Of a stretch of 64,000 bases of DNA, positions 49,148 through 57,337 are shown one piece after another. The stretch spans positions 6,013-70,012 of the forward strand of contig DJOD01000039.1 in the NCBI GenBank assembly GCA_002437115.1, in the 5' to 3' direction. The translations under genes and the position numbers were made by a program. This DNA comes from Prevotella sp. UBA6447 (GTDB lineage Bacteria; Bacteroidota; Bacteroidia; Bacteroidales; Bacteroidaceae). Every line of letters begins with the position of its first letter. Position 1 is the stretch's first letter. The notes under the pieces were generated by a model. That model did not search any database. It saw only the letters and a list, made by a program, of their open reading frames with translations, and was not told where the DNA came from.

Positions 49148-49178
49148 TTTGGAATATCAGGGCTTTTAACTAATTTTG
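49148..49178 (+). promoter_or_regulatory. Promoter of the asparaginase gene (TTTG-N19-TAATTTTG)
   Basis: TTTG (49148-49151) is followed after 19 bases by TAATTTTG (49171-49178), 20 bases ahead of the start codon at 49198, so the leader is short. Confidence 0.75.
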
Positions 49179-49197
49179 CACTAAAGATTGCAAGCAG

Positions 49198-50223
49198 ATG
49201 AACAAAGTTTTACTGATTTACACGGGAGGCACCATCGGCATGGGGCATAACGCGCAGACTGGAGCGCTCGAACCACTCGACTTCAACCACCTTGTGGACT
49301 CCATGCCTGAGTTTCGACAAATAAAAACTCAAGTTGATGTCTACCAGTTTACGCCACCCATCGACTCCAGCGACATCACACCAGAGAGATGGGCTTACCT
49401 GGTGCGTATCATCTCGCGCAACTACAACAACTACGACGGATTCGTCATCCTGCACGGCACCGACACCATGGCCTACACGGCATCGGCCTTGTCGTTCATG
49501 CTGGGAAACCTCACCAAGCCGGTGATACTGACAGGGTCGCAACTGCCTATCGGACAGCTGCGCACCGACGGCAAGGAGAACTTGGTGACAAGCATCGAAC
49601 TGGCCTCCATCAAAAATGCCGACGGCAACGCCATGATACCAGAGGTGTGCGTCTACTTCAGCGGAAGACTGCTGCGGGGCAACCGAACAACAAAAATCAA
49701 CGCCGATGGCTTCTACGCCTTTGAGTCGTTCAACTATCCGCACCTGTGTGACGCGGGAGTCAACTTCACGTTCCACCCACACCATGTGCTCAAGCCCGAC
49801 TTCTCAAAACCACTCTCGCCCCACCTGGCCATGGACAGCAATGTGGTGGTGCTGAGCCTCTTCCCAGGGCTACAGGAAAACATCATCAGGGGCGTGCTCG
49901 GCATCGAAAACCTGAAAAGCATCGTCATGAGAACCTTCGGAAGCGGCAACGCGCCACAAAGGCCTTGGTTCTTGCGGCAGCTGAAAAAGGCATCTGAGCG
50001 AGGGGTCGTCATCGTCAACATCAGCCAGTGTGTAGCGGGAACGGTCGAAATGAAACGGTATGGGGCGGGATACCAGTTGCAGGACATCGGGGTCGTGTCG
50101 GGATACGACTCGACTGTCGAAGCTGCCGTGACTAAGTTGATGTACCTCCAGGCATGTTACAGCGACACGAACATCATACGAAAAATGATGAACGAATCCA
50201 TCGCCGGGGAAATATCGCGATAA
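49198..50223 (+). CDS. ansA: Type I L-asparaginase (cytoplasmic)
   Basis: 341 residues. The N-terminal nucleophile Thr motif YTGGTIGM (about 8-15) and the second Thr motif ILHGTDTMAYTASALSF (about 84-100) are present, with Lys in GSQLPIGQLRTDGKENL. There is no signal peptide, which fits the cytoplasmic type I enzyme rather than the periplasmic type II. It hydrolyses L-asparagine to aspartate and ammonia. It is a single gene, ending before the terminator at 50321-50348. Confidence 0.93.
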   Translation: MNKVLLIYTGGTIGMGHNAQTGALEPLDFNHLVDSMPEFRQIKTQVDVYQFTPPIDSSDITPERWAYLVRIISRNYNNYDGFVILHGTDTMAYTASALSFMLGNLTKPVILTGSQLPIGQLRTDGKENLVTSIELASIKNADGNAMIPEVCVYFSGRLLRGNRTTKINADGFYAFESFNYPHLCDAGVNFTFHPHHVLKPDFSKPLSPHLAMDSNVVVLSLFPGLQENIIRGVLGIENLKSIVMRTFGSGNAPQRPWFLRQLKKASERGVVIVNISQCVAGTVEMKRYGAGYQLQDIGVVSGYDSTVEAAVTKLMYLQACYSDTNIIRKMMNESIAGEISR

Positions 50224-50320
50224 GAAAAGGCCCAATCCGTGCCAGAAGCCCACTCGGAGACACGCAATCGGGCGTTAGGATAGCGACACAAGACCACCAT
50301 GCGAAACGTTGGAAAAGAAA

Positions 50321-50348
50321 AAGTCGCAAGGCTTGCACCTTGCGACTT
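50321..50348. terminator. Bidirectional terminator between ansA and the ribosomal protein operon
   Basis: Arms AAGTCGCAAGG (50321-50331) and CCTTGCGACTT (50338-50348) pair perfectly. On the minus strand ACTTTTTCTTTTCC follows, ending the rpmB operon. Confidence 0.8.
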
Positions 50349-50371
50349 ATATAGATTCGTGTCGAAATAAG

Positions 50372-50530
50372 TTATTTCTTGAAGAAATCTTTTACGGCCT
50401 CATTGGGAACCATGCGCTCATCAAAGACGTAAGCACCTGTCTTGGGGCTCTTCACCATCTTGATGACCTTTGTATATGCGCGACCATCCGTAGAACCTTC
50501 ATGGAGGGTAGCAACCGCTTTCTTTGCCAT
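50372..50530 (-). CDS. DUF4295 small protein of the rpmB-rpmG operon
   Basis: 52 residues. It opens MAKKAVATLHEGSTDGRAYT and ends VPNEAVKDFFKK; Lys-rich and basic. This family is found after rpmG in Bacteroidota and is probably ribosome-associated by context, though no function is proven. It lies 34 bases after rpmG and before the terminator. The ftsY gene, which often follows in Bacteroides, is absent here. Confidence 0.85.
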   Translation of the reverse strand: MAKKAVATLHEGSTDGRAYTKVIKMVKSPKTGAYVFDERMVPNEAVKDFFKK

Positions 50531-50564
50531 AGTGTGTTACTTTATATATAAACTTAACAATGGA

Positions 50565-50753
50565 TTACTTAATCTCCTTGTGTACAGTCATCCGCTTCAA
50601 GATGGGGTTGTACTTCTTGAGTTCAAGACGCTCAGGAGTATTCTTGCGATTCTTCGTGGTGATGTAGCGGCTCGTTCCGGGCAGACCAGAGTTCTTCATC
50701 TCCGTGCACTCCAGAATAACCTGCACTCTATTACCCTTAGCTTTCTTTGCCAT
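50565..50753 (-). CDS. rpmG: 50S ribosomal protein L33
   Basis: 62 residues. [18 protein letters not shown] and the end [17 protein letters not shown] are typical L33. The Cys pairs of the zinc-binding form are missing (only one Cys, at about 16), so this is the zinc-free type. It lies 5 bases after rpmB. Confidence 0.95.
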   Translation of the reverse strand: MAKKAKGNRVQVILECTEMKNSGLPGTSRYITTKNRKNTPERLELKKYNPILKRMTVHKEIK

Positions 50754-50758
50754 GATGA

Positions 50759-51022
50759 TTATTCTCCTATTACTTTAATGTCCTTCCAACCGCAATAACC
50801 CTTGGAAACAGCTTGCTTCAGGGCAGCATCAAGACCTACTTTATTAATGAGACGAAGACCAGCAGCACTGATCTTGAGGGTAATCCAGCAATTCTCTTCT
50901 ACATAGAAGAACTTCTTGCTGAAAAGGTTAACGTCAAAACTGCGCTTTGTGCGATGCTTTGAGTGAGACACATTGCAACCAATCTGTGCCTTCTTACCGG
51001 TGATCTGACAAATCTTAGACAT
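50759..51022 (-). CDS. rpmB: 50S ribosomal protein L28
   Basis: 87 residues from the ATG at 51022, giving [20 protein letters not shown], the L28 start; the longer open frame to 51103 would start upstream of the promoter -7 element. KTKRSF-type region is [10 protein letters not shown]. First gene of the operon rpmB-rpmG-DUF4295. Confidence 0.95.
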   Translation of the reverse strand: MSKICQITGKKAQIGCNVSHSKHRTKRSFDVNLFSKKFFYVEENCWITLKISAAGLRLINKVGLDAALKQAVSKGYCGWKDIKVIGE

Positions 51023-51073
51023 TGCTATTCTTTGTTTTTGATTTCGATTTTGATACTTATTCCAAACAGAATG

Positions 51074-51104
51074 CAAAATTATATAAAAATATCTACACCA
51101 CAAA
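51074..51104 (-). promoter_or_regulatory. rpmB operon promoter (TTTG-N19-TAATTTTG)
   Basis: On the minus strand TTTG (51101-51104) precedes TAATTTTG (51074-51081) by 19 bases, 51 bases ahead of the rpmB start. This is one of the cleanest promoters in the window. Confidence 0.82.
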
Positions 51105-51260
51105 GTTTTTGCCTAAGGAATGTTGTTTTTTAAGCATTTTTTTGTTTTTCAGGCAGTAAAACACAGACTCTCAATATCATAAAAACGGGCTACTAAGCCA
51201 CATCACCGAAAAGTAGCTCATAATAAAAAGAGGAGAGGAAGCTGTTCGCTCGATATATTG

Positions 51261-52430
51261 TTATTTTCTATTTTTCATTGGCTTTCCCTTCGGCCGCCGA
51301 ACGCTGTTTCTCCAGAAGAAATGCCAAACCCTAAATATCGGTTCGCTCAATGCCTCAGCAGGATAATACTTCGCCAATCGTAAATCACGCCACAACCTCT
51401 GCGTGTTATGCCCGATAACACCATGGCCGAAACCATATCGCTCATCATATTGCCCGAAATTACCACCTTGCAAAATGTCTGTAAGCAACATTTTTCCTCG
51501 CTTGACATCCATTGGAGCTATCATCTTTTCTTCTGACACCCCTAACACTTTATACAACACATACATCATTGCGCCTGCAAACTTCCATAGCCCAAAACGC
51601 TTCAATTCATCTTGCAAACGGACCTTGCCCGTGAATCGAGAATTGTCTGTCGAAGGGAAAGAAGATACCATGTCATCCATGTGCAAGTTCTCTATCACAA
51701 AGTAGTAATCCACAATCTGCCTCAGCCCGATTCCTTCTTGAAACAGATGATTGTAGATATGGACCAGTTGATAGACAGCATTGAATCTCGCTGTTGGTAT
51801 GGCAAATTCCGCATCATTAATACGTACCTTATGCAAAAACTGTTCTTCGGCTCCCTGTCTAAAATACTTCTGCAACCGATAATTATATAGCGGATTCTGT
51901 AAGTAGCAAGGCCGATAATGCACTTCCACAGGAATACCGCTGAAGGCGGGGAAATCTATATGATGGTAGCTTGCCTTTTCCTTAGGCGCAATGGAATGGA
52001 CAAAACGAATCACTTCCGCAGGCTTTCCCGATACCCATAGGTCAATATCACCAGGAGTACGATGCGCAGGATGAGGATACATCAAGGCATTCCCTTGTCC
52101 TTTCAAGATGCAAGAGCGAAACCCTTTCTTCTGAAACCAAGCCGTCACCTTGCCAACTGCCTCGTTCAACTGACGATTGCGCTTTTCTATCTGCTTGCAT
52201 TTGCCCATCCAAGTCATCAGCAAGTCAATATCCATCTCCATCGGCTCACCTTTCGTCTGGGCAATATCACTCATCTTCTGGATGCCATCAAAGACCACAC
52301 CAAGCAAGGATTGTTTCCGAGCTATCTCATAGACAGTACTCCATTCTCCTTTTTCTATTACCGGAAGAACATTAGAAGAGCCGATTGCCAAACGCAACAG
52401 ATGAAAGAACTTGTCGTAAATATCCTTCAT
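51261..52430 (-). CDS. NTP_transf_5 family putative nucleotidyltransferase
   Basis: 389 residues. The central motif SCILKGQGNALMYP followed by TPGDIDLWV (GDxD metal site, about 130) matches the uncharacterised nucleotidyltransferase family found in Bacteroidota capsule loci. The second acidic site may be VEVHYRP. The substrate is unknown; polysaccharide context suggests sugar or protein modification. It is last in the polysaccharide locus, 18 bases after a glycosyltransferase. Confidence 0.82.
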   Translation of the reverse strand: MKDIYDKFFHLLRLAIGSSNVLPVIEKGEWSTVYEIARKQSLLGVVFDGIQKMSDIAQTKGEPMEMDIDLLMTWMGKCKQIEKRNRQLNEAVGKVTAWFQKKGFRSCILKGQGNALMYPHPAHRTPGDIDLWVSGKPAEVIRFVHSIAPKEKASYHHIDFPAFSGIPVEVHYRPCYLQNPLYNYRLQKYFRQGAEEQFLHKVRINDAEFAIPTARFNAVYQLVHIYNHLFQEGIGLRQIVDYYFVIENLHMDDMVSSFPSTDNSRFTGKVRLQDELKRFGLWKFAGAMMYVLYKVLGVSEEKMIAPMDVKRGKMLLTDILQGGNFGQYDERYGFGHGVIGHNTQRLWRDLRLAKYYPAEALSEPIFRVWHFFWRNSVRRPKGKPMKNRK

Positions 52431-52448
52431 CAGATGAATGAAAGTGTA

Positions 52449-53582
52449 TTACTTTTCATATTTCTTGTAGATGTCCGCCACCTCATCGGCAATCTTCTCC
52501 CAGTCATACTTGCTCATGTCATAGTCGATATGCTGCAAAGGTTGCTCGACAATCTTTCCGAGTTTATCAGCAAGCTCATCCACGTCGCCACAATGGAAGT
52601 AATCCCCCTTTGGCAAGCCCACCTCTAAGTTGGCAGGAATATCGCTCACCACCACCTTCACGCCATAGCTCATCGCTTCCAACAAGGCAATCGGCAAGCC
52701 TTCATGACTTGACGGCAAACAGTAGCAATGGCAATTCGTCAAGAGCGAATGCAACTTTCTTCCCTTGATAAAGCCAGTGAGCACCACCCCATTCTTCCTC
52801 GCCATCTCCTTCAATCCCAAGGAATAAGAGTCCTCGAAATCCGTATCACCAGCCAACACCAGCTTGACATCCTTTTTAGAGGAAGACAAATCGGTGCCAT
52901 CCGTGCTGCCTGTTTGAGATTTCTTCCACTTCACGAACGCCTCCACCAGATGATGCAGATTCTTCTCCGGCACAAAGCGGCACATGCCTAAGACATACTG
53001 CCCTTTCTCTATCCCAAGCTGCTCGAAATATTCCGGATAATCGCAAATCTCGGGTTTCGACACACCATTATATATCAGGTGCACATGCTTTGTCCTGCCA
53101 TACTTCTTGGCGATGAGGTTCTTGATGACATTCGAGATGACGATAACATCATCCGCAAACATACATCCCATCCGCTCACCCATCTTCAAGATGGTCTTGG
53201 CAGCCAGCCCCCACTTGTCACGGTCATAGTCAGGCCCATGATGCGTGAACACCACCTTCATGCCCAGCAACTTGGCGTAAGGCACCAGCAGCGCAGGGCC
53301 GATGGCATGGATGTGCAGCACATCCGCCCCCAGTCGCTTCGCCTCGTTGATGGCACGGAACGTATGGACAATCGCCTCAAACGACTTCTTCTTAGGCGAC
53401 TCCAAGGTGACAATTTTCACCCCCTTCCATTCCTTCAGGTCATCCTGCACATAGTTAGACCGTCGGATGACCGTCACATCAAAGCCACGAGACGCAATGC
53501 GAGGAAACAGTTCCTCGCAGTGCGTCTCCACGCCACCCATGATATTCGGAATACCACGGGTACCAGTTACAACTATTTTCAT
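52449..53582 (-). CDS. Family 4 glycosyltransferase (GT-B)
   Basis: 377 residues from the ATG at 53582; a TTG two codons upstream is open. MKIVVTGTRGIPNIMGGVETHCEEL is the opening of DUF1972-type GT4 enzymes such as rhamnosyl- and mannosyltransferases. The donor-site motif SSHEGLPIALLEAMSYG is clear (about 285-300). It adds a sugar to the repeat unit at the inner membrane. Sugar identity is not readable. It starts 8 bases after the previous glycosyltransferase. Confidence 0.9.
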   Translation of the reverse strand: MKIVVTGTRGIPNIMGGVETHCEELFPRIASRGFDVTVIRRSNYVQDDLKEWKGVKIVTLESPKKKSFEAIVHTFRAINEAKRLGADVLHIHAIGPALLVPYAKLLGMKVVFTHHGPDYDRDKWGLAAKTILKMGERMGCMFADDVIVISNVIKNLIAKKYGRTKHVHLIYNGVSKPEICDYPEYFEQLGIEKGQYVLGMCRFVPEKNLHHLVEAFVKWKKSQTGSTDGTDLSSSKKDVKLVLAGDTDFEDSYSLGLKEMARKNGVVLTGFIKGRKLHSLLTNCHCYCLPSSHEGLPIALLEAMSYGVKVVVSDIPANLEVGLPKGDYFHCGDVDELADKLGKIVEQPLQHIDYDMSKYDWEKIADEVADIYKKYEK

Positions 53583-53590
53583 AAACAAAA

Positions 53591-54823
53591 TTATTTCTGT
53601 AAGAATTGTTGATAAAAAGCTATCAATCTCGGATAATAGCTTTCAAGGCTCAAATTCTCATGAGCAAATTTCAAGGTGCCAGCACTCAAACGAGTATAAT
53701 CATCAGCCGACAAGCCAGCTGCCAACAGTACTTTTTCCTTCAAGTCTTGACTATCGCCACTCACAAACTGATAGCCAGTCTCTCCTTCCACCACAATCTC
53801 AGGGATGCCACCTATCTTGGCACCAATCACAGGCGTGCCCACCGAATAAGCCTCGATGATGGTCATTGGATTATTCTCGTACCATTCCGAAGGTACAATC
53901 ACGAAATAAGCGCCAGCCACCAAGTCCTGTAACTCCTTGCCACGCTTATAGCCCAAGAACTCCACGTTCTTCATGCCGAACGTCTGCACGAAATCCTTCA
54001 GTCCTTCCTCCTTCGGACCTGTTCCCACTACCTTCAAGTGGCAATCGGGCAAATCCCTGAAAGCCTCCAACAGTGTCCGAACTCCTTTCTCATACGACAA
54101 TCTGCCGAAGAATAAGAAATATCTTTCTTTTGGCATCGTCTTGGCACGCTCGGCTATCGAAGTCGAGAAGTTATAGAGCGTGATGTTCGGAGTCTTTTTC
54201 ACTGCCGGCATGTATTTTTCCTGAATGTCCCTGGCGAAATTGCTCACGTAGAGGAAACCGTCGATATACTTGGCAGGATTGAAGAAAGCGTTGCGGAAAT
54301 ACTGTTCGGCAGCCATCACCGCGCTCATCACCTTGCTCCCCTTGCAACAAGTATGCGTAAAACACTTGTAGAAATACTTACCCTTGCAGTCCTCGCAGAT
54401 TCGCCCGCTGCCATCACGGAAAGTATAGGCAGGGCAAACAATACGATAGTCATGAACGGTAAACAAGATGGGGATATGATGTCTCTTCAACACTGGGAAG
54501 ATGGAAGGCGTGATCTGTCCCCACATCAGATGGACGTGAGCGATGTCGGGTTTTTCATCTCTTATCAGCAGTTCCAATTTCTTCGCAGCCTCAAAGTGAT
54601 AGAAGTAGTTCACCATGTTCTTCACTTGCCTCAGTGGTCCCGTCCTCGTCCCCTTCGACTCCGGGAAATACTTGCTATAGGGCGAAGGATTATTTTCTTT
54701 CCATTTCAGCGTGAAGTACACCACTTGGTGACCGTGTCCCTCCAACAGTTTGCCCGTATTGAAGCAAACAGTCTCCGCGCCACCTTTATTATAATTGTAT
54801 ACGTCGATTAATAGTACTTTCAT
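53591..54823 (-). CDS. Family 4 glycosyltransferase (GT-B)
   Basis: 410 residues from the ATG at 54823 (MKVLLIDVYNYNKGGAETV). The acceptor-side GGAE loop is present and the C-terminal donor site reads PSEWYENNPMTIIEAYSVGTPVIG. A CxxC-rich insert (RICEDCKGKYFYKCFTHTCC, about 140-160) is found in a subset of GT4 enzymes and may bind metal. A 14-base palindrome (54836-54849) lies just ahead of the start. It is separated from the toxin-antitoxin-like genes by a terminator at 54883-54918. Confidence 0.9.
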   Translation of the reverse strand: MKVLLIDVYNYNKGGAETVCFNTGKLLEGHGHQVVYFTLKWKENNPSPYSKYFPESKGTRTGPLRQVKNMVNYFYHFEAAKKLELLIRDEKPDIAHVHLMWGQITPSIFPVLKRHHIPILFTVHDYRIVCPAYTFRDGSGRICEDCKGKYFYKCFTHTCCKGSKVMSAVMAAEQYFRNAFFNPAKYIDGFLYVSNFARDIQEKYMPAVKKTPNITLYNFSTSIAERAKTMPKERYFLFFGRLSYEKGVRTLLEAFRDLPDCHLKVVGTGPKEEGLKDFVQTFGMKNVEFLGYKRGKELQDLVAGAYFVIVPSEWYENNPMTIIEAYSVGTPVIGAKIGGIPEIVVEGETGYQFVSGDSQDLKEKVLLAAGLSADDYTRLSAGTLKFAHENLSLESYYPRLIAFYQQFLQK

Positions 54824-54835
54824 TTTCGCTAAAAG

Positions 54836-54849
54836 TATTACATGTAATA
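54836..54849. repeat. 14-base palindrome ahead of a glycosyltransferase gene
   Basis: TATTACATGTAATA is a perfect palindrome, 12 bases ahead of the ATG at 54823. It could be an operator, but a chance AT-rich palindrome is possible. Confidence 0.35.
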
Positions 54850-54882
54850 TCGAATTACAAAAAAAACAAACGCTTAGAGGGC

Positions 54883-54918
54883 TGGCAAGCACTTTCCATT
54901 ATCGGAAAGCCCTTGCCA
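54883..54918 (-). terminator. Terminator of the Panacea two-gene unit
   Basis: Outer arms TGGCAAG (54883-54889) and CTTGCCA (54912-54918) and inner arms CTTTCC (54892-54897) and GGAAAG (54904-54909) form a two-part stem; on the minus strand a T-rich run follows about 15 bases later. It lies 75 bases past the stop codon of the 151-residue partner gene. Confidence 0.65.
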
Positions 54919-54992
54919 ACCTATCATATATATTGTAAATCTTAAAATCTAATTTCTAAATCAATCTGTGTTTTTCTAGGCAAAGAGAAGCT

Positions 54993-55448
54993 TTATTTTA
55001 AAAGTCTTCGAAACTTATTCTTTACCATTTTGCTATTCGACAAACATTCTTTCAAGTCTGCAAATAACTCTTCATCAAGATTACCTATCAGTTCTATATT
55101 CGTCTGCGACATTCTTTCTTGTAATTCCAATTGTGAAACGCTATACATATCAAGATTGGCACCATATACAAATGTATTTTTAGAGAAAGAAAAGTACTCG
55201 CCATCTTGCTTCAAAACAATCTCTTCCCCTGCTACGAAAACAAAAATGTTGACATCACGCTCGGGCAAATCAATGCAACCATGCTTCACCTCGACATCAG
55301 AAGGCACATGATCCTTAGACGTTGGAAGACTTGCCAACAAAAGCTCACCTTCTACGTTACCCAACACCAAGAAGAACTTGTCTTTTGGCGTGGCTCCATT
55401 CTTAAACAGAAATGGATGAAACAACAACAGATTACCTTCTTCAAACAT
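54993..55448 (-). CDS. Probable toxin partner of the Panacea protein
   Basis: 151 residues. The N-terminus (NLLLFHPFLF, KDKFFLVLGN, LLLASLPTSKDHVPSD) is strand-rich and somewhat like the SH3-like barrel of PemK/MazF-type toxins, while the C-terminus (about 110-150) is helical and Lys-rich. This similarity is by pattern only. Its ATG overlaps the Panacea stop by 8 bases (ATGTTTGA), so the two are translated together. No signal peptide. In Panacea systems the partner is the toxin, so that is the inference here. Confidence 0.65.
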   Translation of the reverse strand: MFEEGNLLLFHPFLFKNGATPKDKFFLVLGNVEGELLLASLPTSKDHVPSDVEVKHGCIDLPERDVNIFVFVAGEEIVLKQDGEYFSFSKNTFVYGANLDMYSVSQLELQERMSQTNIELIGNLDEELFADLKECLSNSKMVKNKFRRLLK

Positions 55449-56031
55449 GTGCTGAAATATTTACGAGATTAGCAGTCTGATGAAAATCAAGACTTTCCTG
55501 ATAAAACTCAGCTGCACAAGGAGCCATTGCCTTGGTGAAATCTATCCTCAAATCAGAATTATTGCACTCATGATTTCGGAAAGCTTCCATCAATCCATTC
55601 TGACTCGCCTCCAAATACCAAAGTGTTCCCTTCTTATGAGTCTCCTCTACCAATTCCGAAGCCGTCATCTTGCCATATTTACGCAATATCTCATCCATCA
55701 TTTCTATTTCACAATCAGAAAACTCATCGTCACAAAATGGTTTGACAGAAACGATATATGTCCCTGTATGATGCGTTTCCGTCTTGATATAATCTTTTAG
55801 AAGATATGGACCATCAGAAAGGTCGATAAAGACATCCTTAGCTACAGGACCAGCTTGCCATACCTCATAAGGAATGCCCAAGAATGGCACATGATATCTC
55901 AGCGCCATTCGCTCTTCCATGAGGTACAATAACTTTAAGGCCTTAGTCTTACTAAGGACTGGTACTCGCTCTGCCATATAAATCAAGGCATTGCCCAATT
56001 TGTCTTTATTTGCTTCCGAGAATTTGCACAT
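55441..56031 (-). CDS. Panacea (DUF4065, SocA-like) domain protein, probable antitoxin
   Basis: 196 residues. VPVLSKTKALKLLYLMEERM (about 24-43), then GIPYEVWQAGPVAKDVF (about 52-68) is the Panacea signature, with a helical C-terminal half containing KYGKMTASELVEETHK. Panacea proteins are promiscuous antitoxins, also recruited as proteolytic adaptors (SocA) in Caulobacter. It is first in a two-gene unit with its own promoter (56054-56084) and is followed by the 151-residue partner with an 8-base overlap. Confidence 0.85.
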   Translation of the reverse strand: MCKFSEANKDKLGNALIYMAERVPVLSKTKALKLLYLMEERMALRYHVPFLGIPYEVWQAGPVAKDVFIDLSDGPYLLKDYIKTETHHTGTYIVSVKPFCDDEFSDCEIEMMDEILRKYGKMTASELVEETHKKGTLWYLEASQNGLMEAFRNHECNNSDLRIDFTKAMAPCAAEFYQESLDFHQTANLVNISAHV

Positions 56032-56053
56032 AATTACATTTTTTATTAGTTTG

Positions 56054-56084
56054 CAAAGCTAAACTTTTTCTTCGAAGCCACCAA
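56054..56084 (-). promoter_or_regulatory. Promoter of the Panacea unit (TTG-N20-TAGCTTTG)
   Basis: On the minus strand TTG (56082-56084) precedes TAGCTTTG (56054-56061) by 20 bases, 23 bases ahead of the start codon. The two-gene unit can therefore be expressed independently of the polysaccharide operon. Confidence 0.75.
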
Positions 56085-56126
56085 GGAAAAGAGAAAATTT
56101 CTTATCAAAAGACACTAGACTATATT

Positions 56127-56489
56127 CTATCCTAATCGCTCAGTCAAAATTCTACACATTTCATTATACAAAGAAAGTTCAAGCCCCTTACCACCAGTAC
56201 CACTAAATTTTCCCTTAAAAGAAAAGAGTGACTGTTCTTCATCTTTTAAGGCAGAAAGAACCTTCCGCACCTCATTCATATATGGAGCACAAAGATAGCC
56301 TTCTGTTTCATGGAGTATCTTTTTAACATTATCATCGAGGTATCTAACATGAATATATCCCATCAATCGAATCATCGCACCCACTCCTGTTGTTTTACTG
56401 AGAATAGAACGATGTTCTGTATAAATTGGCCAATAATTAGAAAAACATTCCTTTACAACAGAGTAAAAACTAATTAACTCCACCGCCAT
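56127..56489 (-). CDS. Probable C-terminal part of the DGQHR protein, separated by a frameshift
   Basis: 120 residues in a different frame, starting 16 bases inside the end of the DGQHR frame. MAVELISFYSVVKECFSNYWP and SKTTGVGAMIRLM look like the C-terminal portion of DGQHR-family proteins, which are usually about 370-400 residues; 287 plus about 118 gives the right size. A one-base change near 56474-56490 would join them. A true second gene with a coupled start is the alternative. Confidence 0.55.
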   Translation of the reverse strand: MAVELISFYSVVKECFSNYWPIYTEHRSILSKTTGVGAMIRLMGYIHVRYLDDNVKKILHETEGYLCAPYMNEVRKVLSALKDEEQSLFSFKGKFSGTGGKGLELSLYNEMCRILTERLG

Positions 56490-57337
56490 ATAACGATATT
56501 TGGAGCACCAATAATCTTAGTAAAATCAATATACCATATACCTTGTGGAGAAGACATGTGGCGCATTAACGCCTCGGCCATACAAGCCTGTGAAACAAGC
56601 CCCTTTCCAGCACCCAGCATTTTAATTTTGTGATAGAATGGAGAATCGGGATTGGCATTCATAAATTTCACAAGATTGTGAGAAATATAAATGAAATTTT
56701 TCTCTCTATCAGCGGAATTTTCAGAATAATTCATGCCATAGATGTCATAATACAAGGAACGACTTACACGCTTTTGATTAAAGTTAACCTCCGCAAAGAC
56801 CTGGGCTTGCTCCCAAGTATCAAAGTTCATCATTATGGTACAATTAAACCGATACTTCTCCAAATACTCTTTGATTATCTTATCTTCATGGGAAGGCAAA
56901 ACTCCAGAAACATCATTATAAAGTTCCATCATGCTATAAAGCCGATGTTGCCCATCAACTATGTAAAAATCTTGAGGCATTGCCAGTTCCGAAACATCAC
57001 CTATCTGAAATTGCGTATCGTCTATCGTAAAAGCTAACAACATTGCTGTTGGAAATATCACTGCCACCTTTTGCTGACGATAATCATCAAGAATTGAAGT
57101 ACTGATGTATTTCTTTATGCTCTTAACACGATTTTCGTCTATTTTTCTTTGATAATATTCGTCTTCTTTATCAAGCCGGTGCTTATATGGACTTTGAGCC
57201 GGGTCTTCTCTATAAAAGAATCTGGCATTATCCTTCAAGTCTACGAAAGGAACACATGCCTGCAACATTAGTTTTTGAGATTTTTCATCTCCACTTAACA
57301 CATTAACCTTCAAAAAATTGAAAGATGTAATTCTCAT
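56474..57337 (-). CDS. DGQHR-domain protein (DndB/DpdB-like superfamily), probably N-terminal part
   Basis: 287 residues from the internal ATG at 57337. YYQRKIDENRVKSIKKYI (about 58-75), then QDFYIVDGQHRLYSMMEL (about 138-155) is the DGQHR signature, followed by NFNQKRVSRSLYYDIYG. The superfamily includes DndB of DNA phosphorothioation and proteins of 7-deazapurine DNA modification islands; its biochemistry in stand-alone forms is unknown. The open frame runs upstream without a stop into an acyltransferase fragment (57338-57619), so the transcript may make a fusion. Downstream it stops early, overlapping a frame that looks like its own C-terminus. Confidence 0.75.
   Translation of the reverse strand: MRITSFNFLKVNVLSGDEKSQKLMLQACVPFVDLKDNARFFYREDPAQSPYKHRLDKEDEYYQRKIDENRVKSIKKYISTSILDDYRQQKVAVIFPTAMLLAFTIDDTQFQIGDVSELAMPQDFYIVDGQHRLYSMMELYNDVSGVLPSHEDKIIKEYLEKYRFNCTIMMNFDTWEQAQVFAEVNFNQKRVSRSLYYDIYGMNYSENSADREKNFIYISHNLVKFMNANPDSPFYHKIKMLGAGKGLVSQACMAEALMRHMSSPQGIWYIDFTKIIGAPNIVIWRWS

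Noticed and set aside
54836..54849. The 14-base palindrome as a confirmed operator
   Set aside because: AT-rich palindromes this short can arise by chance; no regulator gene is next to it.
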